Source: Gentiana macrophylla
Taxonomy: Eukaryota; Streptophyta; Magnoliopsida; Gentianales; Gentianaceae
Direction: 5' to 3'
Assembly (NCBI GenBank): GCA_026214975.1
Contig: CM047805.1
Location: 67,433,383 to 67,497,382, forward strand
DNA length: 64,000 nt
Part shown: piece by piece, positions 1 to 11,999 of the stretch
Layout of the letters: each line of letters opens with the position of its first letter
Numbering within the stretch: position 1 is the first letter of the stretch
The notes under the pieces: model-generated
What the model saw: only the letters and a program-made list of their open reading frames with translations
What the model was told of the DNA's origin: nothing
Databases searched by the model: none
Made by a program: the position numbers and the translations under genes

Positions 1-280
1 TTTTTGGCTTGTTTGATATTTGTATGTATTTTCATAGTCAATTAAAGAATGTCCAAGTGCAAAGGAATGATTACTGAAATGAAATGCAAAATGTGAATGT
101 TGCTTTATTTTGTCTGCTATGATATTCTAGGCTGAATTACAATTATATGAGTGTAGAAATCCACTGAACCTTCTTTCCATGTGTTTGTGTTTATGTTTAT
201 GTTTATTGTGGGCCACTTGTGTGTTTATGCTTTTCATAATGTTGGATGAGCATGCTTATCATTTGTATCTTTTTATGCAG

Positions 281-1894
<1,614 letters not shown>

Positions 1895-2267
1895 AGTAGG
1901 TGAAGATATCAGCTGGTCTATTGTTTGTTCCCTGTTCCCTGTGTTCCTTGTTCCCTTCCAAAGGGTACAATTTGACAAACCAGAAATTGTTAGAAGGTTC
2001 AAAGTAAGTAGAGTATAGTGATCATATATAGGTGTAGTTCAACTTACAGGCTTCATTCATGTGCACTACTCTGTTCATCTTCTTTCAGTTAACAAAATTG
2101 TACTCTTTGTTTTTTATGTCGGCTTTTGACGGGCTCTACTCTTTTATGTTTGTCAACTTAAAAGGCGGATTTGTTCATATGTCAGTTGCCTGTATCTGCA
2201 AATTTGCACAGATTGTGGGTTTAGTCCTTGGTTGCCGACTGCTATACCCCCCCCCTCTCCCCACCAA
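1895..2267 (+). other. Probable 3' UTR and downstream flank of UBC27
   Basis: This stretch follows the TAA of the E2 gene. It is T-rich with no convincing coding frame. I could not place a polyadenylation site with certainty. Confidence 0.4.
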
Positions 2268-2480
2268 GGGCCGGATCCAGAAATTATATTGAGCGGGGTC
2301 CGTAATTATTTTTTAAAGTAATCTGGAAATATTACGGGGTTCGAAATAAATTTTTTAAGGTAAAAATTTTTTTTGACGGTGTTTGAAATATTTTTCTATA
2401 GATAAAATATAGAGTTATTATTTTTTTAGCGGGGTTTGCGGACCCCATTTAATACAATGTACATCCGCCATGCCCCCCCC
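2268..2480. mobile_element. MITE-like inverted-repeat element
   Basis: The left end reads GGGCCGGATCCAG and the right end, on the opposite strand, reads GGGCATGGCGGATG, an imperfect terminal inverted repeat. Inside, GGGGTCCG (2295-2302) is matched by CGGACCCC (2439-2446). The interior is AT-rich and non-coding. C-runs on both sides hide the exact ends and no target duplication could be fixed. The superfamily is not assigned. Confidence 0.45.
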
Positions 2481-2535
2481 ACCCAATGCATGCACCTGGG
2501 GTATTTTGGAATACATGTTTCTCAGGCGCTTGAAA

Positions 2536-2690
2536 AGATGAAGGTTAGAGAAATGAAACAAAAATTGTAGGATTATGCCTGGATAGGGAGGACAGAGAGT
2601 GATTCTGACCCTGGGGCATTTGCTGCATCTATAGAAGCTGACAAAATACTTTGCCAAGTAATTCTGACCCTGGGGCATTTGCTGCATCTC
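2536..2690. repeat. Short direct duplication next to an exon-like segment
   Basis: A segment of about 28 bp (CTGACCCTGGGGCATTTGCT and flanks) occurs at about 2603-2630 and again at about 2662-2689, 59 bp apart. The sequence 2570-2660 is open in one frame and is bounded by AG and GT like an exon, but I recognise no protein. It may be a captured gene scrap. Confidence 0.4.
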
Positions 2691-2908
2691 TCCCTTCCAC
2701 TGCCGCACGTTGCGGGGCGTAGCGGTACGTAGCGGGCCTTAGAGAACCATAAAGCACCCCAAAACCCTGAAAAAGCATTTAACAAATACGTAAAAAAAAG
2801 TAACATGTATTTAATAACGTGTTAATTGAAATAGGTACAGTTACAAGCTAGTTTCCCTGTAATTTTCTTCGACAACATTAAGGAAAAGAATACTCCATTC
2901 TTCTTCAT

Positions 2909-3106
2909 TTGTTTCATTCTCCATCTTCCAAACGAGTTCAAATTGCGTTCCTCTCTTCCAAGGATCAGTTGGCCAACATTCTCACCAAACCGCTTGGCGA
3001 TCCGCGCTTCAGCATCTTGAAGACCAATCTCCACGTCTATTCCGTTTCCGTTGGATTGCGAGAGCGTGTTGAGAATACTCTTGATAGTCTAGAAGGATCT
3101 ACGTAA
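2909..3106 (+). pseudogene. Ty1/copia polyprotein tail (RNase H C-terminus), fragment
   Basis: The frame carries the very conserved end of copia polyproteins, DQLANILTKPLGDPRF followed by a leucine/valine-rich tail, and stops at 3104-3106. Nothing upstream continues the RNase H domain, so only the last ~60 residues remain. A 22-bp direct repeat (2893-2914 and 3285-3306) brackets this scrap. It is a remnant in the intergenic space between the E2 and PDI genes. Confidence 0.75.
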
Positions 3107-3465
3107 TATTTATTTGTTTATCGTTAATTATTATTGTTTTACAATTGTTGCCTAAGTTCCCAGTTACTGTAGGTTTGTAATACTGCGGTTGATTAACAAT
3201 CAATGAAAAACACAATTTCTTGTACACAATTATTAGCACGGATCCCCCATTGCAACGTGATTAAAATTCTTAGAAGAAACCGAGCTCCATTCTTCTTCAT
3301 TTGTTTTTAATAATAATAATAAACTTTCAAATAGTTGGATATGATAATCGACCGTTAACATAGAATTGACTTGAAAGATGTTGACTATGTGATGCCCTCA
3401 ATCACCCAACAATTGCCATCAATGTTTTTTCATTCAAAAAAAAAAAACATGCAGTGGGATTGCGA
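3107..3465. other. Intergenic, copia 3' flank and 3' end of the PDI gene
   Basis: This is AT-rich non-coding sequence. The right part should hold the 3' UTR of the minus-strand PDI gene. It contains the second copy of the 22-bp direct repeat (3285-3306) and an A-run at 3436-3447. No other gene is seen. Confidence 0.4.
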
Positions 3466-4843
3466 TTACAGCTCCGCCTTTTCAGAATAAGGCCAGGTAG
3501 CTTCATCTCGTGCCTTGTCGATGAAACTGATAATATCTTCCTCGGTCCATATCCCACGGTAGGAAAAGATTTTTCCACTTGCAGACTTGAAATACAGTGT
3601 TGGATAACCCTTCACTTCAAATCCATCCTCTGCTATATCATTTGCAGTAGCATCCTGAAAAATTAACAACAACTTTTATATTTAGTAAAATCTCACGATG
3701 CGAACGCGAGAGAGGAAAAAATGGACTAGAAAAAGGTGTCTTACAATTTTGGCTATCATCACATCAGCATCCTTTGCAAAGGAGACAGCAATTTTATCCA
3801 AAATAGGAGCCAACATGTTGCAAAAGCCACACCTTGGAGCATACAACTCCAACAAAACTGCAACAATTAATTACACACAAACAGATATTGGCATATATGT
3901 CTCGAAATAGTACGTGATTGATGGATATGAGAAAAAAAAACAAAGACATTACCATTTTTCGGGGACTTTAATACCAAGTCATCAAGAGTGTCAGCAACAA
4001 TCACCTTAACTGGCTCGTCATTGCTTTCGGGTACCGGTTCTGACATTCTGTACGTTTTCAATTTGCCTTCCTGCATTTAAATCAACAAGAAGTTAGCTGC
4101 AAAAACAGGCACCCCCACCCGCGCGGCCATAATTAAATCGTATATGAAGTAGTAAAGAAAGAAAAAAAATAATTAATTCAGTTTTTCCGGACGGACGGAC
4201 CATGAAATCCATCACCCAGGCTGAAATCTGTTCAGGTTCGACGTTTGGTTTGAGGTAATCCTTTCCATCAATGGTGGTTATCATGATAAAAGGCTTATTG
4301 AGAGGCAAATGATCGTAACTTGGTCCCTCAAACTGCCAGGTGCCAACAAAATTAATTAATTAGAATTTAATTTTAACATTAACTAATTAAATAAAAATTA
4401 AAGACATTAATCTACTAAAAAATGCTAATTAATTAACCTGGATATCACCACGGTTCGCATCCAAGTCAAGAATCGCGAACCTTATGCCTTTCCCTTTATG
4501 TTCTTTAGCAACTTCATGAAATTTTGCTTTCAAGTTATCAATTTGCTGCTCTTCACTTGAATTAACGAACAATATAGCCTAGTAATACATTATCATGTAC
4601 GTCACCAAAAAATGTGAAGTTAAAAGAGGATTATATGTATGTAACGAACAAACGTAGCTAGTACAAGTGAATTATATGTACTGTAAAAGTATGAAAACGG
4701 GTCACGGGGTACGTACCTTGGAGTCGTCACTACTGAAAAACTTGACAATGTATGGACGGTTTTTGGAATCATGATCATGGAAAGAGACGGTTGCTGCACT
4801 TGATTCTTCAATGTGTTTCTCAAGAGAATCCACATCAAACTCC

Positions 4844-4877
<34 letters not shown>

Positions 4878-6256
4878 AAAGCTACTAATATATATAAAAG
4901 ATCATTAATTTGTTAAGTGAAGGAGAAATGACATTTTATAATTTTTCCTACCTGAAAATCAAGGAAAGGCTCATCAAAAGGCTTGAACATCCTAACAACA
5001 GGACCGGTCACGGTCACGGTCACTGGTAGGAGTTTTGCATCGGAGGAGGTATAGCGTAGCTCATACTCGTACTTGGAACGCAATCTCTCAGCTAAAGCAG
5101 TGAAATTCTCGTATTCTTCACCAGAGAACTCAGGAAAAATCCCTACCTGCACGTATGAAAATACATGTATAAGAATAGCTATTCGATTAATTCCATGTCG
5201 TAAATAAATATGAACTATATATATATATATATAGCACCACTTACAATGACAGTCTTCTTGTCACCGGCGACAAGTCGATCAACTTCTTCAGCAGATTGTA
5301 GTTCAACTGTAGCGGACCACGTTCTTTCTTACTAAAGCGACAATAGCATCAGCTTCGAGAGGTCCGTTATACTTATGAATGACGTCTCCACCGTTCTTCA
5401 CGATCTTGATTGTGGGATGAAGATCGGCACGAACAAGAATACTATTTCTCACTTCACTTCCATCAATTTGCGCAAAAACAACTGATGGATCTTCCTTGCT
5501 CAAAATCGCTGCAGCCTTTTCAAACTGTACAGCAGTATATATGCACAAGTGCACATCATCAAATATATTAGATCGATCAAGCAAAAAAACACTAATTAAA
5601 AAAAACATGAACATTATTAATTTACCTCAGGAGCAAATCTCTTGCAGCTGTCACACCTGGAATAATTAGTATACAAAGAAATTGATGAGTGATACTCAAG
5701 GGATTTTAATTGAGCACTTATACTATACTACGTACTAAAAACATGATTTTAACGCAGAAATTAATAATAAACTCTCGATCTGCTAAAGATCGAACGAACA
5801 CAAACACAACTACAGATCGATAAACATCGGCACACAACCAAAAATAGTCCTTGGCCATCAAATTCTACGTACATCATTTATTTGTTTATAACCATTTCCT
5901 ACATTAATTGCAAAACTATCTTAAAAAACAATTCAGTCGATCGATCTACACAGGAAGGATCGATCGATGAAGAGGAAAAACACAATGTCTATCACAAAGT
6001 AGCAAATCAGACGGAAAATTAAATAACAAGTCAAAAAATAAACGTGAGATCGATAGAGCAAAACTAAAATTTACCAGGAGGCATAAAATTTGACAACGAT
6101 GTAGTTGTTCTTGGCAAGATAGTCGGTGAAATTGAAATGATCCAAAGAAACAACCAACTCCTCCTTTGATTCAACGCTCTTATTGGAAGAAGAGTAAGAT
6201 AAAACAAGGAAAAAAGCAAAAGAGAATACAGATACTTTAAACCACTTCAGCGCCAT
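3466..6256 (-). CDS. Divergent protein disulfide isomerase (PDI), 10 exons, with a frame break in exon 3
   Basis: PDIs form and reshuffle disulfides in the ER lumen. Exons on the minus strand: 6256-6075, 5656-5626, 5524-5245, 5146-4952, 4842-4717, 4578-4438, 4332-4201, 4070-3953, 3857-3745, 3654-3466; all junctions are GT/AG and in phase. The model is about 502 residues, the usual size. It starts with a hydrophobic signal peptide (ATG 6256), then the a-b-b'-a' layout: FYASW-CDSC-K in the first thioredoxin domain, APR-CGFC-N in the last, and a KAEL tail where KDEL is usual. Canonical PDIs have WCGHC twice; here one Trp is Arg and both inner pairs differ. Exon 3 is 280 nt where an in-frame exon would be 282, and reads into TGA near 5312; two single-base losses around 5311-5325 explain this. 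It is either a recent pseudogene or an assembly error over a diverged paralogue. Confidence 0.9.
4843..4877. repeat. (TA)n(GA)n microsatellite in a PDI intron
   Basis: A TA run followed by a GA run abuts the acceptor of PDI exon 5 (minus strand). A second TA run is at about 5217-5234, near the donor of exon 3. Confidence 0.85.
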
Positions 6257-6586
6257 TGTTGTAAGAAATTAAATTAGATGGGAAAGGTGAGCAAAATGAG
6301 TATAGGGAAGAAATTAAATGAGGGAGAGTAAGTCTTTATGTGTTAATTTGGGTTTATTTATTATGAGGAAATGAGAATAAGGTGGCCGGTAAAGCATGCA
6401 TATGGGATGTGTGTGTTTCAGTGTTTGATGCAGCACACTGTGTACCTACAAAAGTATCCCTCCAACAGAAATGCAGAAATTTGTTGTTGACGTCTAACAG
6501 AAATTGTACCCTCTCTTTTTTCTTTTCTTTCCAGGAGTACTGACAGAAATTTACTACTCTAGCTGAGTTGACAGTATAAATATGAA
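6257..6586 (-). promoter_or_regulatory. Upstream region of the PDI gene
   Basis: This is the non-coding sequence upstream of the PDI ATG on the minus strand. A TATA-like stretch (AATAAATAAA on the minus strand, near 6352-6362) lies about 100 bp upstream of the ATG. No other element can be named from sequence alone. Confidence 0.3.
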
Positions 6587-6778
6587 AAGGGAAACGTGAA
6601 AAAATATGCCAAAAATGTTATTAATATAGTATACTCATAGTAATAATAACATTTAAAAAATATGTCTGAAAATAATTTGGTGATGTTTTCACTTTTCAGA
6701 CATAATTTCCAAATGTTGTGTTTCATGATATACTACACAAATATTAATTTTTTGGGACATATTTTTCAAATTTCCCAT
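6587..6778. mobile_element. Fold-back MITE, about 190 bp
   Basis: The left end GGGAAACGTGAAAAAATATG is matched on the other strand by GGGAAATTTGAAAAATATG, and the similarity continues for about 35 bp. Inside are two further nested inverted repeats: AAATGTTATTA/TAATAACATTT, and a perfect 12-bp stem TATGTCTGAAAA (6661-6672) with TTTTCAGACATA (6693-6704). It has no coding capacity. It separates the PDI promoter from the retrotransposon block. Confidence 0.6.
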
Positions 6779-6780
6779 AA

Positions 6781-8345
6781 GAAAATGGTTCTGACCAAGA
6801 AAAATCTGCTTTGGGAAAGTGTGTAACTAACACATAAAAATCTTGGAAGCTTTAGTGTTATAGGAGGAAACTTACTTTCATATTGCTTCTTGTATCCAGT
6901 AACATGCCTGGGTTGGCTTTTCCAAAACACATGTTGCATGGCATGAAATGGTTTCTTCTTGTATTTTGGGGGTGCAACATTCCAATCATCCTCTAAAAGG
7001 TTAAGTCTCCCCTTACCTTTTAGTAACCCTTTGCCCTTGGTAGGCTGGTAAGATGATTTACTCTGTTGTTTCACTACATTGGGTTTTGACTTCATTGGTG
7101 CAGGATGAGTAGTTGAAACTATGGTCTGTCCTATTATGAATTTAGGTCCAGTTTTGGTCCTTGATTCAGAATTGTGTTGTCCATTGTTTCCTCTCTCATC
7201 TTGACCATTGTAGTCAAGACCATATCTGGATCCAAACCTTTTTGGGGGTTTGTATCTTTGGTGCATCAAGTGGTGCAGTGGTGCTCTTAACCGGTAGGGA
7301 GGTTTTCTCAGCCGGTCTGTCAGCACCAGATGAGTGATCATCTGTTACTTGTTGACCTGCTAGGTGTACTTCCTTACTAGTTGATTTAGCTTGTAACTTA
7401 TCCAGTTCTTTTTTAATCTTTTCTTTTATTTTCTTAGATTCTCACATTCTCGTTCAATTTCATGATTTGTTTGAATTTCTTCAAATTTGTTCATGGGATT
7501 TTGGATTAGGTTTGCAGAATCTAATGAAGAAATAGAAGATTGTGCAGTATCAGATCTGGATTCTTTAGATGAGCATGAGCTAGATATTACCTATGTTTCC
7601 TCAATTTCTTTTGCCATTGAGCATAGACATGCTTTGTCATTATATGAAATTTGGTGTCTTCTTCATCATTTTCTTTCTTTGGTTTTGACCTTTAATGCTT
7701 TCTTGCTTTTCTCTTATCTTTTGATTTATATTTCTTCTTTTCTTCATCTTTGTCTTTTCCTCAAGACAATCGCCTTAAAGTGTCATTTCTTCTTGCAATT
7801 GAAGCATCTGTATTCATCATCTTTTTCTTCATGTCTTTGCATGAGCTTGACTTCTTGTTTGATGATGAACTTCTTTTGAATTTTCTTGCTAAACTGTCAA
7901 AGCGTTTGATTAGTAAGCAATTTGTTCTTTTAGCTCGTGTGTCTCTTTGTTGCTTGTATTAGCCGCTTTGCTTTCTTTAGGTGCAACGATTAAGCAGTCT
8001 GTCGCCTCTCTTTGGTGCACCGTCTTCATTTTTAGTTCAAATTCATGGGCTTTTAATTGAGACATCAATGTCAGCGTGTCGATTTTTGCAAGATCTATTG
8101 TTCCTTGAGCAACGATGTGATGATTCTCCATCTTTCTAATAGAATTCTTAAGATCTTCAAGCAAACTTCTTTACGTGGATATTTATGACCAAGTTGGTGC
8201 AGTTCACTGATGATGCTTGGAAATATGTTATCCATCTGATCAATGGATTCACCATTCTTCATATTGAAATTCTCAAATTTCTGTTTTGCAACAGATAACT
8301 TGCTTTCTTTGATTGCCTCAGATCCTTTATTGATGAGTTCCAGTA
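6781..8345 (-). pseudogene. Sirevirus-like copia gag, partial, minus strand
   Basis: Reading downwards from 8345, a UBN2-type gag core appears (ELINKGSEAIK...KLSVAKQKFENFNMK). It aligns by eye with the gag of element B (QLICEGTDALK...KVSVAKRKFQDFKMK). A middle region about 8164-7910 and a basic C-terminal part (7341-6766) follow; the latter contains the family hallmark GKGRLNLLEDDWNV, also seen as GKGRMFPIDDDWNV at about 11650. Frames shift several times. The N-terminal part is missing because LTR A begins exactly at 8346. This is a remnant, not a gene. Confidence 0.75.
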
Positions 8346-9844
8346 TGTTGGATGCATTTAGTCCCATACTCAAGTTTTGATGATGTTATATAAATCAGCT
8401 GTTATAGAAATCAGCAGAATGATAAATAGATTATAGTATAAGCTTTATATAGATTCCAAATTTTGTATAGGTTTGTTTAGACAAGTTTTGTAATAGAATT
8501 TGTATGATCAAGATTCAGCTGACACCCCAACTTCAGCAGAGGCACTTCAATAGGCTTTCAGCAGACTCAAGATACCAGTAGACTACAGGGCAAGGTTTCA
8601 GAGTTGATGGTTTGAAGATTTATGGACAAGAAACTTTAGTTAAGTCTTGTGATGGACTAAAGTATGCTTAAGTTGTGATTATATATAAATTAAAGGGTGT
8701 CCTCTGATCTAACCAATTGTGATCAGAAGTAAAACGGCAGGATAAAAAACAGCAGGACTGAATCAACAGAGCAGATTCAGTAGAGGCAATATCAGTAGGC
8801 TCACATCAGCATTATAGTTTTTGAAGATCATTTAGACATGTTTTGGACGTGGGAAATTCATTTAGAGCTGTATTAATGATGGAGAGATTCAAGAGATTAT
8901 ATCATACAAGGAAAGATTTATGCCAGCTCAAGAAATCGGTTTGTGGTGATTTAATGAGACTCAAATACACTCAACGGTCTAATTCTATATTTGGAAGGCA
9001 TAAAATCAGGGATTTGAATCATAAAGAAATCGAAGATTATCAAGGTTTGAATTCAAATCTCAACGGGCAGAAAGAATTGGAACTCAACAATAAATAGAGC
9101 TCAATGCAGAAGGCAGAAAACACCAAGATAATTTCAAGTATTGCAAGCATTTTCAATTAATCAAAAAAGCCTTCACTATGTTCTAAACTTAAAAGCAATA
9201 TCAAGGATCTTTTTCTGCAGTCTCAGAATTCAAAGTTATACTCAAGCATATCAAGATCATCTTTGAATCTAAGGATTCAACCTTTTGTTTCAAACAAAGA
9301 AGGAACAACAATTGAAGCGGTTGGAATTTGTGAATGAGTTGCATCGAGGAAGTTGTGATAGTTGAAGAAGGACATCTGGTAGATCTTTGAAAGATCAACA
9401 GGAGGATTTGGTTTGTGAAATTGCTGGGAAGGCAGTGAAGGACAGACAATCCAGATAAAGAAGTTGAAAGGGAGTTTCAGTGAAAGATTATCTTTTGTAT
9501 GTTAGTTGTAGGAACAACTATAGTGGATTCCCCTTACATCACAAAGGGAAGCGGTTAGTGGGAGATTACACCACTCCGAAGATCGATAACATCTTTGTCT
9601 CTCTTTATTTTTAGCATTTTAATTTCTGCAATTCATATTTACATAGAATCATATCCATTTGCATTTTCATAAAAATAGCAGACTGCACTGTCCTGAAATC
9701 AAGTATTATCCGCTGCACACTCAGCTGAAGTAATTCAGCCGAGTGAACTCCACTTTTGTGAAAAGATTTAAAAAGTTTTTAAAAAATTATCTAAGTTTAT
9801 TCACCCCCCTTAAACTTAGAATAATCATTTCAAAGGGACCAACA
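8346..9844 (+). mobile_element. LTR A: 5' LTR of Sirevirus-like copia element A
   Basis: It starts TGTTGGATGC and ends GGGACCAACA, so the ends are TGTTGG/CCAACA inverted repeats. It is 1499 bp. Blocks shared with LTR B and the solo LTR include AGCTGTTATAG near the start, TTGTATAGGTT, ATTACACCAC near the end, and the CACCCCCCTTAAACTTAG terminal block. A TATA-like ATAAATAG is at 9090-9097. The 5-bp left flank is CAGTA. Confidence 0.85.
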
Positions 9845-9845
9845 A

Positions 9846-9863
9846 TTGGTATCGGAGCAAGTG
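9846..9863 (+). other. Primer binding site of element A
   Basis: TTGGTATCGGAGCAAGTG follows the LTR by one base. It resembles the initiator-tRNA-Met type site (TGGTATCAGAGC) of plant copia elements, with one change. Confidence 0.8.
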
Positions 9864-9966
9864 CAAATAATAAGTATCAGTTAATTGTCACTTGTTACTG
9901 ATTACTTTTGTAGATCCATTTTTTTAAAATCTAGATTTTACGAAGTTTTATACACTCACTTGCATC

Positions 9967-11978
9967 ATGGAATCTCAATAGTATGTTAGCAAATTGTTGA
10001 CATTTTCAATGGATAGATTTGATGAGTATAAATATCGAATGTAGAATCATTTAGCTGCTATTCTTGAAGAGTTGCATGATATTCTCACTAAAGGAAATAT
10101 CCATATCATGTATACCAGCACAACATATGAAATTGCAAGACAACAAGTGCCAAACCCTAAGAACGATTGCATTGCAGAAGACAGAAAGAGGAACAATCTT
10201 AACTACTTAGCAATTGTTGCATCCTAAGAACTCTAGGTAGTAGCATGTACCAAAAGGTGAAGGAATGCAAAGCAGCTAAAGAGATAAGGACAAACTCAGT
10301 CTCATATGTGAAGGATCTGAATCAATCAAGGCAACAAAGCTAACCATGGCTATTACTAAATTTGAGGCACTTAAAATGAAGCTGGAGAAGCAGTTGACCA
10401 AATGGAGAAGCAGATTCAATGCAATCATTGATGAACTCGGCAATCTTGGGAAGAGCTACACCAAGAGGAGATCAACAAGAGAGTCTAAAAGCTTTTCCAC
10501 TTGAATGGAAAATGCAGTAATGACCATATTGAATCTAGAAAATTAGATCTTGAGAATACTTTTCTATTGTTTTGATTTAAAGGCTTATGAGTATGAGCTA
10601 AAGAAGAAGGAGGCCCGCATGAAGGTGGAAGTACCCAAATCCTCGGCATTGGTGGCCACTCTATACAACAAAGTACACAACCTAGTACCAATGTACTGAA
10701 GATAGAATTTAACATGATATGGCATTATTGATAAGGAAAGTCAATAAATCCCATAAGTTTGCAAAAAAAAAAGTGAAAAAGGAGATTTTCACAAAAGGAG
10801 TTCAAGAGAAAACAAATCACAACAAAATCAAAGAGAGATGATGAGTATACGTGTTTCAAGCTGTAAGTAGCTGGACACTTCAAAGAGATTGCCCACTCCT
10901 CAAAAGCAACCTAATGCGGTTGATGAAAAGCACAAGCGAAACATAATTCAGAAAGGCATTGAAGGGTGATATGGCGGATGACTTTTAAAGCATATCAAGC
11001 TTTTGTGACTCGGATGATGAATCGATGATAATGCAGCGATGTGTCGACAAAAACAAGGATCCTATTTGTCTCATGGAAATTGAAGATAATGAGGTAAATT
11101 CTCAAAGAGAACCTTCAAATGCATATGATTCTTATTGATTCTGAATTTGATAATTTGAATACTATGGATTTAGGTGATCATTTAGACAATCTAATATTTG
11201 ACTGAAAATTATTCGGAGACGATTTATAAGCTATCAAAAATGAAAGAGATGATACGAAATCACAAGTATCTAATTTACTATACGAGTTGGAGTTACTTAA
11301 GTACGAAAAACAAAAAGGTGTTGGAGAACTCTTGAAATTTATTGAGACCCTAAGCGATCAATTTGAATTCGAATCATCACAATACACCATTGTTTTCAAA
11401 TCTGGAAGACTACTGGTGATAAGAGTGGTCTAGGATATGATGGAAATGATAAATCTAAGTCTGGATTGGGTAAAGAAAACAATGAAGGCACCAGTTCAGG
11501 TCCCAAATTTGTTGCTGCACCAAAATCCAACACTAAGATTTCAGCAGAGTCAATTCAGACAAGGGTAAATCTAATCAAGAATAAGAAGCATCCAATCAAA
11601 AGTAAATCCAAGAATGTTCAGCATTCTAAGACTACTAAAGTCAGGGGAAAAGGAAGAATGTTCCCCATTGATGATGATTGGAACGTGTCTATACTAGTTG
11701 CTAATAAGGCTAATATAAACAGAAAAGCTTATACTAAGAAAAAGCCATTTCAGCAGGTTGTACCTAAGTATAAACCTAAAGCTATTTATAAAGCCAAAAC
11801 TAACAATGGTAGGACACACACGCATAGCTTTGCACCTAAAGGCCAGAAACCATATGTAAAGAGAAATCAGCAGAGTAAGACTTCCTACAACACTATGAAC
11901 TTTACATACGAAGGTGACATGTTCAATTTTCCTAGAAAAAAGTCTAAGACTTATGGTCTAGGAATTTACAGTAAGTGA
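9967..11978 (+). pseudogene. gag of element A (degenerate)
   Basis: The ATG at 9967 follows GCATC as in element B, but a TAG comes four codons later (9979-9981). Downstream, pieces of the UBN2 gag core (about 10230-10460), a remnant zinc knuckle (about 10852-10905, CF-x-L with GHFK) and a long basic C-terminal frame (11466-11978, ending LGIYSK) can be read. The basic tail has the GKGRMFPIDDDWNV hallmark. Many stops and shifts show that it is dead. Confidence 0.75.
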
Positions 11979-11999
11979 CCTCATGGACCCAAGCAGATT

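Noticed and set aside
2893..3306. LTR pair of a very short retrotransposon
   Set aside because: A 22-bp repeat without TG/CA ends or a primer site is not an LTR pair.
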